Assembly (NCBI GenBank): GCA_023853785.1
Contig: JAJIRX010000815.1
Location: 62,001-126,000 of the forward strand
Source: Psilocybe azurescens
Lineage: Eukaryota > Basidiomycota > Agaricomycetes > Agaricales > Agrocybaceae
Direction: 5' to 3'
Length of the DNA: 64,000 bases
Position 1 is the first letter of the stretch. Every line of letters begins with the position of its first letter. The translations under genes were made by a program, and so were the position numbers. Below are positions 11,959 through 21,483 of this stretch, piece by piece. The notes under the pieces are model-generated. The model saw only the letters and a list, made by a program, of their open reading frames with translations. It did not search any database and was not told the origin of the DNA.

Positions 11959-12647
11959 CAGTCGCGGACAATCAAACTCAACAATTGAGTGATCTCGGCT
12001 GCCAAACAAATTTTCGGAAATCAGATTTCAGATTCTTGTTCAGTTCATCGAAATACGTCAAAAACACGCCTCCAATGTTTTTCCCACAAGCCGTTTAGAT
12101 CGGCCAAATTTTTGACCAAACCAATGACATTTTACGTACCCAAGTTGGGTTGATAATGACATCCAATTGTAGATGTCAGCCTCCCACCCATCATGGTTAG
12201 CTGATTGCTCATCGAAGTCGGCATGGATCACAGAGTGGACATGGGAAGCTGTCTTTAATTGACTGCGAAGGCTGGTAATGTTTCTCTTTGCCTTCTTCTA
12301 TGCCATACCACAAGTAATCAGTGATTTGTAGCTTAGACGGTAGGATTTTTGGATTTATTTTTGGAAAGGAACGGCTCAATAAAATCTTACCAAACTTTGG
12401 TATCATCCCGCTCTTCAAAAAAGAAAGTGATTCCGCCATTTTTCAAGATTTTACTAATTTTTTTAAAAGGTCCAGTCAGTATTTTAGGGTATACATTCCT
12501 TAATTGGTAATTTAAAGGGGAACAGCTTGATAGGATGAGCTGAAAGTTGGTCGGAAGCTCCTTAAATGGGATTCTACCGATTCCGATTGTTTTCGGGGCC
12601 ACCAATAAAAGTTGATTTTTCTTGTCGAGTTTGATTGTCCGCGACTG
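11959..12647. mobile_element. Tc1/mariner-type MITE, TA-flanked
   Basis: 689 bp with perfect 21-bp terminal inverted repeats: left CAGTCGCGGACAATCAAACTC, right its exact complement. Both ends abut TA (11957-11958 and 12648-12649), the Tc1/mariner target duplication. The interior has no transposase; the minus frame 12387-12689 is incidental. Inside the outer 21 bp the arms diverge quickly. Confidence 0.85.
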
Positions 12648-12812
12648 TACATATTTCAACAGGAACCAGCTCGAGCGAGCTCCTGCCACTTCAACTATGT
12701 TCTAGCTCAACCAATAACTTGTGACCCAGTAATTTCAAGGGTCATACGAGAATGTAGAGCAATATGTAGCGTGGAACAAAGATATCATATCAGTTACTGA
12801 CAGGTAGTGTGG

Positions 12813-12839
12813 ATGGCAATACTCCCGGAGTATTGCCAT
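12813..12839. repeat. 27-bp perfect hairpin
   Basis: ATGGCAATACTCC, one central C, then the exact complement GGAGTATTGCCAT. It lies between the TA-flanked MITE and foldback copy 2, next to GC-rich sequence with further CGCCGG motifs. It could be a terminator-like or transposon-end hairpin; no partner copy was seen. Confidence 0.6.
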
Positions 12840-13151
12840 TCGCCGGCGGGGCGATATTCCTGGCATGGGAAAGTGGCGATTCTTAGCGATTGGCGACGCC
12901 CATTCTTACGTAAATCTCGAGGTTTCAAGGTAGTCTTTGTTGCTTTTGAGCGTAGCTAAGTAGAAACAAAACAAAAATCGTTGAATAAATAAGTTTATGC
13001 TACATGGCCGGTATGCTGTTCGAACATTACAGGCATTATAAATTTCAACGGCGGGTTTTCTAATTGATCTCGTCGCCTTTTGAAGTACTAGAGAATAAAG
13101 TTGTTTGTTAAGTGCCACAGCCATCAAAAGACGGCATGTCGGCGGCGCGTA
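12840..13151. other. spacer, nothing recognised
   Basis: The minus frame at 13127-12906 has no motif. No gene supported. The frame that may be the displaced C-terminus of the secreted-protein gene starts just right of this stretch (stop near 13152). Confidence 0.35.
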
Positions 13152-13235
13152 TCAAGGCTTTCCAACAAAATCAATACGCGGAACGGCTTCTTCTCGGCAT
13201 ATAGTGAAGTTCAATGTTTTGATGGAAACCACTGA

Positions 13236-14055
13236 CACTGCTGGCGCCAACCAGTGTAAGTAAAACTTACAGCGAATTAAATACAGAACTTTTGTAAGAA
13301 TTGCTGTAAGTATGACATACAGCACTTTTGTTTGAAAATAATACAGATAACAAACAGATATTCTGTTTGGTGGCTGTAAGTTAAACAAACAGTATTTCTG
13401 TTTCTAAGCTTTAAGTCAGTCGTTTACAGAAGACTCACTGATGCTTGATTTTTTGTAGTCAGTAAAGCATGTGTCAATGACATTAAATTGATTAAATTGA
13501 ATGATAGTGCACGTCTTTGCACCAATGAAATTAAATTGAATGAAAAGCAAGTTGATTCCAGCGTTTGAATAAAATCATTTTTTGTCAAGTGCGAGTTGCT
13601 ATTGCACTCAAAATGCGAATTATTTGCGCACTCATCGACTTGCTCAGCGAGTCGAATACTGTATATTTTGGTGTAAGTTTTACATACAGCAATTATATAC
13701 ATAAATTCTGTAAGTAAAACAAACAGAAACTCTGTACTTTGACTGTAAGTTTTCTTTACAGAACTTGTGTTTGTATAACATACAGTGATTACATACAGCA
13801 ATTACATACAGCTATTCTGTATATTTAACAAACAGACAAAGAATAGAAATTCTCTTTATTCGGGTGTATTATTGACTTAAAGCTTAGAAACAGAAATACT
13901 GTTTGTTTAACTTACAGCCACCAAACAGAATATCTGTTTGTTATCTGTATTATTTTCAAACAAAAGTGCTGTATGTCATACTTACAGCAATTCTTACAAA
14001 AGTTCTGTATTTAATTCGCTGTAAGTTTTACTTACACTGGTTGGTGCCAGCAGTG
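13236..14055. mobile_element. CACTG-ended foldback element, copy 2 (asymmetric, keeps unique core)
   Basis: 820 bp, ends CACTGCTGGCGCCAACCAG / complement with one mismatch. The left arm pairs with the right arm over 13236-13418 (about 183 bp); about 235 bp of unpaired sequence follows (to about 13655); then a long right arm matches the full right arm of copy 1. The core includes CGACTTGCTCAGCGAGTCG, related to the small loop of copy 1. Flanks are TGA and GGA, a two-of-three match. Arms within this copy share variants not found in copy 1 (for example GTTAAAC versus GCTAAAC). It lies inside the 3' end of the secreted-protein gene on the minus strand. Confidence 0.8.
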
Positions 14056-14703
14056 GGATGAGCGATCACAAAGCACACAAATGATCGACACGCAGAACGG
14101 GTAGCATTTAATATTTATCGCCGCCTTTCGCCGGGCACAATTGCCCGTAGAGTATCGCGATGTGGCGATCGCAGCTCTGCAGATCGAGACGTAATGGCCG
14201 ACCATAGAGAAGTCGGATGAACTATACGCACTCGTCATAACAGCATGCCTTAGTATGCATCGATCACGGTGATTCTTCCAGGATTCATCCATCAACACTG
14301 AAGATCCCTCTTGACCGCTCCATTCCCATGGTGTCGCCATCGCCGGACGCAATGCGATGATTGATCTCTGTGCTTCGCAGGGAATGGGGGCTCTGTGCAT
14401 TGAAATCCCAAATCAGCGGACACGTTTAACCAATAGAATATCGGGCCAATTAGAACGGCATTCTGACTCACGTGTAGAATTGACAAGGGTATCCTTCAGT
14501 GGTGTTAGCACTCTGTGGCCTGCCAGGCCAATCATCAGTTAGGTTGAAGCTTGGCTGCATTCTGTAATTGAGATTGAGTACAAAGCGAGAATGGAAGGGT
14601 AATAACATAATCTCGCCTGAGAAGCAGTAACTGACGCCCATGCAGCGGTGGCGATGGAAGCGACGGTCATCAAAAGACAAGTATAGTGGGATGTGAAGTG
14701 CAT
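14056..14703 (-). CDS. predicted secreted protein, 3' end replaced by foldback element
   Basis: Start ATG at 14703 gives a signal peptide, 'MHFTSHYTCLLMTVASIATA'. Exons: 14703-14636, 14561-14472, then 14392 onward; introns of 74 nt (GTCAGT…ACAG) and 79 nt (GTGAGT…ACAG) keep the frame. Exon 2 reads 'PSFNLTDDWPGRPQSANTTE'; exon 3 opens 'APIPCEAQRSIIALRPAMAT' and contains several Cys late ('INIKCYPFCVSIICVLC'). The open frame runs straight into the foldback element, whose terminal repeat supplies HCWHQPV and a stop (end of extended frame 14032). Skipping the element and one 3-bp flank, the frame continues for about 28 codons on the far side to a stop near 13152. No family recognised. The three-exon structure is inferred from splice signals only. 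Confidence 0.5.
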
Positions 14704-15953
14704 GTTTAAAGGTAATATCTTTGGCGATTGGAGTGCGAGTTAGACTGTTGAGTGCCCAGAGCATGGTAGCACCTTTTATATCTTTACGAATACAGGCAGG
14801 CTCCCGCTTCGAGTCCTATTCGAGAATGACCAAAAACAGGTATGTCATTCTCTGGCGTGGAATATATCTCTAATAGTCTAATGCGAGCTCATTTACTTAT
14901 TCTACGGCTCGGAAAATAAGATTGGCTGTCACTCACAGAGAAGAGGTAGGGAGCATTTGTTGTAGAGCTTAGAGTCGGAGATGGATCAATAACTTCTCGC
15001 TGGTCAGACAATATGAGTACTATTCAAAATAAGAACAGTACCAAGAGAGCACTGCATCTCTTATTTTATTAGCAGCAGCAGTAGCTCAGATGTTTACCAG
15101 ATTATTGTTGCTAAAGTTCAAACGGTGACTTGACTCGATCAAAGAAGAATGGGCGGCGGACTGAAGCTAATTATTTCGGCTCTCAGCGAAGTTATGATTG
15201 ATTCAGAAACATCATGCTTGGCCACAGAGCCATAGAGTACGTGAAATATGAACAGATATATCGATCGAAGTTCTTCGGAAATGGGTTTTGAACTGATTCT
15301 ATGCCAACAAAAATCGAGGCAAGTTTCCACTCGGACTGTGCCCTGATAGGTATACGGCGTAAAGACACAACGACAGAGCATCATCGTAGACCACAGCATC
15401 TAAGATCCAACTGAGTATACTCACTAAGTTCTATGCGTCGTCACAGCTTTACAATTCCATTTAGGTGTTCCTTTCCCTTGATTCGCTTCCATTTTCGGTC
15501 CCTTTCTGTATGTAGAAGCCATTTGATCCCAATCATTACTTGCACTGCTAATGCTAATCACTAAGATCTAACCTGCCACTTTAAGGCGACCTTGTCAAAT
15601 CTCAATTTCACACTATCCATTTAGCTCGAACATTTGAATACCATCAGTAGTGCATTCTGTCATATTGTTCATGAAATTGTACATGAAGATGACACCAGCT
15701 AAAATACTTAGCACACGTAGAGGTTAAAATCCGCCTTCATGAATGCCAACTTTCTCAAGGTTTGAAACCCTCTTTAATTTTTGGGAGTTTTAGAGTGTCT
15801 CTTAGTTTGTTAGATTTGATTCTAAAGTGACTAAAAAGTTTAAGAATCCCTCATAAAGGGGAGAGGGGAAGGAAATGATATTCAGAGCAGACCCGACCTG
15901 GGACCCCCTTGTAGTAGCCTCAATCGTTCGCCTCGACTCGAAAAGTTTCATTC
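14704..15953. other. intergenic between divergent genes, nothing recognised
   Basis: Holds the promoters of the minus-strand secreted protein and the plus-strand lipase. A CCAAT sequence on the minus strand lies near 14736, about 30 bp from the secreted-protein start. The minus frame at 15399-15139 shows no motif. Confidence 0.4.
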
Positions 15954-17469
15954 ATGGGCCTTTATACTACCGTGCTTCTCTTCTCCTTCTGCATTTTGTA
16001 CGTCGTAGCGACTCCAGCATCATACGAGATATTTCCACGGCAAAGCAGTATTATCTCACCCCTCACAAAGGCCCAAATATCCGCTTTCAAGCCTTTTACC
16101 CATTTTGCAGGTGCAGCATACTGCGATCCGAGTAAAACGGCTCAATGGAACTGTGGAGGTAAGTGTATAGTAATCATGTTTGGAAATATCTGAGACCCGT
16201 CTGGAAATAATATTTCTCTGACTGGTGTGGCTTCGTATACAGCGACCTGTGCGGCAAATAAAGACTTCAAACCCATCGCGTCGGGAGGAGACGGCTCCGC
16301 TGTTCAATTCTGTAATTCATTCCGAGACCATATGCTATATTACGGCTGATTTCAATCATACCTGGCTACACAGGGTACGTTGGATACTCTCCATCCCAAG
16401 CGACCGTCATAGTTGGTCATCAAGGTACAAATATCTCGGACATGTAAGTTACACCGTCCCTTTGGCGGCTGGTTGTGATTCAACCGAGCTTCCACTCTCA
16501 CACAATGTGCCATACCATAGTGAAGCCGATCTTACTGACCTCCTAATTGCAATGGAGCCCCTTAGCCCTACTCTTTTTTCCCGGTGTCGACAGCGCCATC
16601 CGTGTACACAGTGGGTTTGCAAACGAGCAAGCCAAGTTAGTCCTTCTTTCTTCTTTACCCGTTCCATTTAATTATGTATATATGGCAGGACAGTGACAAG
16701 GGTTTTGCAAGCTGTCAAATCAGCTATCTCAGCTTATAAGGCTAAGAAGGTTACATTGGTTGGACATTCGCTAGGTAATTCATTCGTCTAAGTCTATCAA
16801 TGGGTATCGTAGACGCACTGAAATGTAAATCACTTAGGCGCAGCTCTCGCTCTTCTCGATGGAATATATCTATCTCTCCATATCAGCGGAGTAACCTTTC
16901 GAGTTATCGGATATGGTATGCCTCGAGTATGTTAGCCTTTTATCATGTCGAGATCTACTTATAATCTTCTCCGATTTTCATTGCTTTGTGTAAGATCGGA
17001 AACCAAAACTTCGCCAATTACGTTGACAACCGCCTCAAAAATCTAACCCGCATCAACAATAAGTGAGTCTCTAATGCAAATCATAACAAACAACTCAAAA
17101 TTAATGTTGTAATTGTCATTGTTAGAAAGGACCCTGTTCCGATTCTGCCAGGTTCGCTCCATGTCTCGGAATCTGTCAGATGTAGTGATGAACTGGGATA
17201 CCCTAAATATCAGGCAAGTTTCTGGGCTTCCATCACCCATCAGGAGAAGTCCATATCATAGAACAAAATCAGTGGCTCACTTGCCCTGGTGAGTGAACAT
17301 CCTTTTGCGAGAAGAATATGCTCAGCTACATCTCTGCGATTTAAATTTAAATTCAATAGGTCAGGACAATCCGAATACCCAGTGTAGCACGGGTGACGTA
17401 CCGAGCATCTTTGAAGGAAACGTAGCCGACCATCACGGCCTATATGACGGTGTCAGCATGGACTGCTGA
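15954..17469 (+). CDS. secreted class 3 (fungal) lipase, ten exons, one apparent T insertion
   Basis: A triacylglycerol-lipase-type alpha/beta hydrolase, expected outside the cell. ATG 15954 gives a signal peptide 'MGLYTTVLLFSFCILYVVAT'. Exons: 15954-16158, 16243-16311, 16374-16443, 16521-16635, 16689-16774, 16838-16926, 16995-17062, 17126-17151, 17214-17288, 17360-17469, all GT-AG. Exon 5-6 junction forms the nucleophile elbow GHSLG; the Asp is in 'NKKDPVPILPG' and the likely catalytic His in 'ADHHGLYDG'. The frame breaks in exon 4 at a T6 run (16575-16580): 'EPLSPTLF' then 'FPGVDSAIRVHSGFANEQA' one base later. With one T fewer the exons total 912 nt, 303 codons plus stop. That fit suggests a consensus error or a very young lesion. 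Class 3 family call is strong. Confidence 0.88.
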
Positions 17470-18009
17470 ATGTATTGGCGGCCACATTGGCAACCCACGG
17501 TATAGTCTGATTCCCTGCGGAGAACTAAGGTACCGTATTCTCGCATGTAGCATAGTCTCAAGCACAGGAAAACGTAGCTAGAAGACCGCGTAGAGTCCTA
17601 CTGTATACTGGCGAAACGAGGCAATGCTAGAGTCCAAATTCCGAGCATCATATCCATTTTAACATGAGGTTCGAAGCATGACAGGTAGAGAGTCCACAGC
17701 GTAAGTCTGTAACCGCGATCAGCTAAAAAATTCTAAAGGCTCTGGGTAAAAGTGAAGGAGAACAAGCATACACAAGGCTAGCTTGAGCCATCCAAAATGA
17801 GCTGCTCATGCGGCTTCACTTATCCGTCAATCTTTACTGCATCAGACATGCACTCCAATTGACTGCAGCCAAGTGACAGAAAGACATCAATTAGCAGCCG
17901 AAAAGAATGACGCGACCACGCCAAGACACATTCTTGTCTCTTCAGAAAAACACTGTATCGTCTCAGACCCTGGCCCTTTATATTTACTCGCTCCGAATAG
18001 AGTGTTGGG
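17470..18009. other. downstream of lipase, nothing recognised
   Basis: Presumed lipase 3' UTR followed by spacer. A plus frame from 17873 overlaps the SINE head and has no motif. Confidence 0.4.
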
Positions 18010-18205
18010 TCGGGGCTGCGATGGCTCAGGTGGCACCATCGCGGATTTTAACCCTAGGTCGGTGGTTCAATCCCAACTGGTTACATGGAAAACATTTTAG
18101 ACACCACATGACTTTTCAACGCCCCCGGGTGACACCGAGGACGGCCTGGTGTTGGGAAGGCTTTAAGAATGCTGGCGGTATACTTAGGTGCAGTCAGACC
18201 AAATA
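18010..18205 (+). mobile_element. tRNA-derived SINE (head and part of body)
   Basis: Shows both internal RNA polymerase III promoter boxes in the right order and spacing: an A-box TGGCTCAGGTGG (18022-18033) and a B-box GGTTCAATCCC (18064-18074), about 30 bp apart. The stretch between contains ATTTTAACCC where an anticodon loop would be, but the stem does not pair properly, so it is not an intact tRNA gene. Unrelated sequence follows. The 3' end is not defined; I mark only the head and nearby body. A decayed tRNA pseudogene is the alternative. Confidence 0.55.
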
Positions 18206-19374
18206 GAGCCACAGCGGCCGAATACGACATACCCATGTCAGCCTATAATTAGTTGTAAATTGTGGTGACGTTACCCTCCTTGCCTGCGAAAAACAGGTAT
18301 TGCCGAGATACATGTGGGGAGCTGGAGAATAGGGACCGGGTCACATAACATGGCATATGCCGAGGCTGGTAAACCAGTCCCCTACTTGCACGACCAACCG
18401 GACCGCTGAGGTGGAAGTTTGATAACCCGACATTGAAGATGGCTAGAGCCAACCCAAAAGGACAAGACCACAAGGATTAAACTGCTCAGGATCAAACGGC
18501 AACCGGCTGCTGTGGATCATGCGGCCAATAATGATTACCTGCATGACAGGGTGTTATGTGGGATGATGAAAGGTGCTATGTAAATAGATTAACTCCAGGG
18601 GTGGCGGGGCTGACTTTCCTAAAGCCTGCCAATAGCCAATGCAGATTTGTAAGCCACAATTAATACCTGGGTCACGCCGAGTCATACTATATAGGCAATA
18701 AACTAGTGTCATGTGCAAAGCCTATGAAATATATAACATTGAATTGAGAGTGTTGGGTCATCCATGTGGGATAGCTAGCATTTCTGTAAGCAAATAGATG
18801 AATTATTGACACAGTGAATCAGATGACGACCAAGAAAGAGCAGGCAGACCGGACAACTTGGTGGTTGTAAATGTCAAGTGGTCATCACATAGGTGAAGAA
18901 TAGAAAAACAATAACATAATAACATATTCCGTGAGCTATGTGCAATTCAGAGACATCATAAGGCATCCATGAAATTCGTAGTATATCTAGCGCACCATAC
19001 ACACATCTAGCATTATTGGAGTTGTGCTATATTATGGCACATGCAGTCACCAACGGCTACTTGAGACAGCCAAATGGGTAATGTTGTCTTGAAAAAATTG
19101 GAAATTACTTCATATTTTAGTTGTGGCAGACTGATCAAATTTGTGTTGTTTAAACTTTTCTGATGATTTTCCATATTTCCAAGGCTGCATTAAAGCTATG
19201 CTTCAGAAATTTTACTAAAATATAGAATACATATAGAATAATGATATACAAAAAGAATTAATACTGAATTCAAAGTTGTTGTGCTGCAATATGTGTTTGT
19301 ATCAAGGAGCCATTGATGACTGTATAATGTGCAAAAGTATTGCAATTTTGTATGCAAGTAAAATGCAAAATTAT
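18206..19374. other. start of AT-rich repeat island, nothing recognised
   Basis: Base composition drops to strongly AT-rich from about 18.6 kb. It may contain the SINE tail and older repeat debris. No gene seen. Confidence 0.4.
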
Positions 19375-20819
19375 GGCAGCCCATGTGGGTAAATATTCAC
19401 CATAAACATTTTATTGTACATGAATATATTTTGACCTTGTGCAGTTATTTTTGATGTTCCTGCAGATATCTTAAACAATTATTTAGCTGCCCAGAAATAT
19501 GTTTGAGTGTGCAGAAACATTTTTAAGATGCCCATAAAAATGTTCATGCCCCTGAATTTGTTTAACCTAAAATTTGCCATATGCAGATATTTTAAAGCCC
19601 TCCAAACATTATGTGCAAGTTGTGCACATTTTCTTGAAAATTTTCCAAAAGAGCTGGCCAGAATGCTGTGATTATTAAATCTATCATCTCTGGCAAGTTG
19701 GCAGCACATTGGAGTTGAAACTCTGCTAGATGCAGTACAACTTTAATATTTTTCCACTGAATCTGGGCAATAGATCCCATTTAAACAATTTTAAGAAAGT
19801 CTTGGGTTTCTAAATATACAATAGAAGATATAAATGAACAGATTAACACAATGCTGCAAGTTGTGTGGTAGTATGCAAGTCTTCAGTTGTAATTTGATAA
19901 CTGTGCTAGGTGTGGGAAAGGATGAAAACAGCCTACTTGATGGTTTATAGCCCACCTACAAGGCAAGATATGAATGTCTGAAATGGAAGTATGATTGAAT
20001 AATTCTATTACTGTACTAAAGTATGTAAAAGTGTTAAAAAATTGAGTTTCCCTCCTTTGCTGAAGATGCTAGAGCAGATACAAAAGGCTGCCCAACTTAT
20101 ATAGTGGCTGTGCTAAAACACAACACCCAAAGGGTACCTATTATAAATAGTGATGTGCCAGTATTGACTGAGCATGCATTTTCATCTGTAGGTACTACTA
20201 TCAGCAAGTGGTGTAACTGGTTGAGGGATGACATCATCAAGGTGTTTCAATGCCTCAAACTCTTGTATCAAAATGATCTTATCTTTTGAGAGGTCATAAC
20301 AGCAGTTGAGGAGGAGCACAAGCTTGAGAAAGAACCCTTACTCAATAATGATAGTATTGAGGAGCTTGATGTGGACAAAGAATTTTCATAGGACCTGTTA
20401 ATTATTGATGAAAACAACAACAACAAAGCAAATGAATTATTGTAAATTAGATGAAAGACCTGTTCTTATAATTATTGTATTTACTCAGGTTTAGCTACAT
20501 GCAAATAAAGTAGCAGGAATTGTTGCATACCATCCTACCTTCCATTTAAAATTTGTTTCACATGTTTGGAGGGCTTTAAAATATCTGCACATGGCAAATT
20601 TTAGGTTAAAATAAATTCAGAGGTGTGAATATTTTTATGGGCATTGTAAAGAATGTTTCTGCACACTTAAACATATTTCTGGGCAGCTAAAAATCACTTA
20701 AGATATCTGCAGGAACATCAAAAATAACTGCGCGCAAGGTCAAAATATATTTCTGTGCAATAAATATTTATAGGCACAAGAGAATGTTTACAGAGAATAT
20801 TTACCTACATGGACTGCCC
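19375..20819. mobile_element. hAT transposon remnant with ~235-bp terminal inverted repeats
   Basis: The left 19375-19609 and right 20562-20819 segments are inverted copies of each other with scattered differences, starting GGCAG(C/T)CCATGT and ending at 'TTTAAAGCCCTCCAAACAT'. Shared landmarks include GCAGATATCTTAA and CTGCCCAGAAATATGTTT. The internal 950 bp hold the C-terminal relic of a hAT transposase at 20104-20289. I could not find a clean 8-bp target duplication, so the outermost bases may be eroded. Confidence 0.7.
20104..20289 (+). pseudogene. hAT transposase C-terminal dimerisation region, relic
   Basis: The frame reads 'VPVLTEHAFSSVGTTISKW' and 'IIKVFQCLKLLYQNDLIF'. It aligns by eye to the hAT C-terminal signature (S-[VI]-P-x-E-x-x-F-S-S … E-A-L-x-x-L-K). 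After the stop at 20287-20289 the same frame continues 'EVITAVEEEHKLEKEPLLN', so the stop is a lesion. No BED finger or DDE residues survive. Confidence 0.65.
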
Positions 20820-21483
20820 TAAAAGTATTAATAATTGAAAGACCTGTATATTTTAGCATTTCAATGACATCAGTCAGTCGTTGTGTGAATGGAGTGGGTG
20901 ATATAACACCTTGTTGCAGTAATTTTCCATGTACACAAAGACCAGTGACTTGAAAGACTTCACCTTCTCAATTACTCATGAATAACAAGAAAGAGCAACA
21001 TGACAAATTCACCAGCAACATGTTGTTATTCTTCCTTGAAACTCAATGAACATGGTAAGGTTTTCAAAGAGTATGCCAACCTGGAGGAGGCAATGCATGC
21101 TGTCATGCAAGAGTTTATATGCTAATTTCCAAAGAATGTACACATTACCAGATGGTGTCTCCATAGATGCCAATGTTGGGAGGATAAATACATTGCATTT
21201 TCCAAGCCAGAGCCAAAGAGAAGTAAGAAGGACAATAAATAGAAAGTATGCTCCTGTGCTGTGTCACAGGTGCTCAGCTAACGACATCTATTTTTTGTTG
21301 CTATTTGTGAAGTCACAGAAGTCCATGGTGCACCTGACATAAGACCCTATAGCCACAGAATTTGAAAGGAGAGGGATAAATAGGTTTACATTAGGAAGAC
21401 TTCTCCAATTTTCAGTGAGTTGTGAGCTCATTGCTATTGTAGGCCAGCGGTGCCATCTCAGGAGTCAGAAGCTACCATTATTA
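20820..21483. other. repeat island spacer, nothing recognised
   Basis: AT-rich. The plus frame at 21046-21342 has no motif. Ends with TA at 21482-21483, the left target site of the Tc1 element. Confidence 0.4.

Noticed and set aside
18010..18085. Functional tRNA gene
   Set aside because: A- and B-boxes are present but the anticodon and acceptor stems do not pair.
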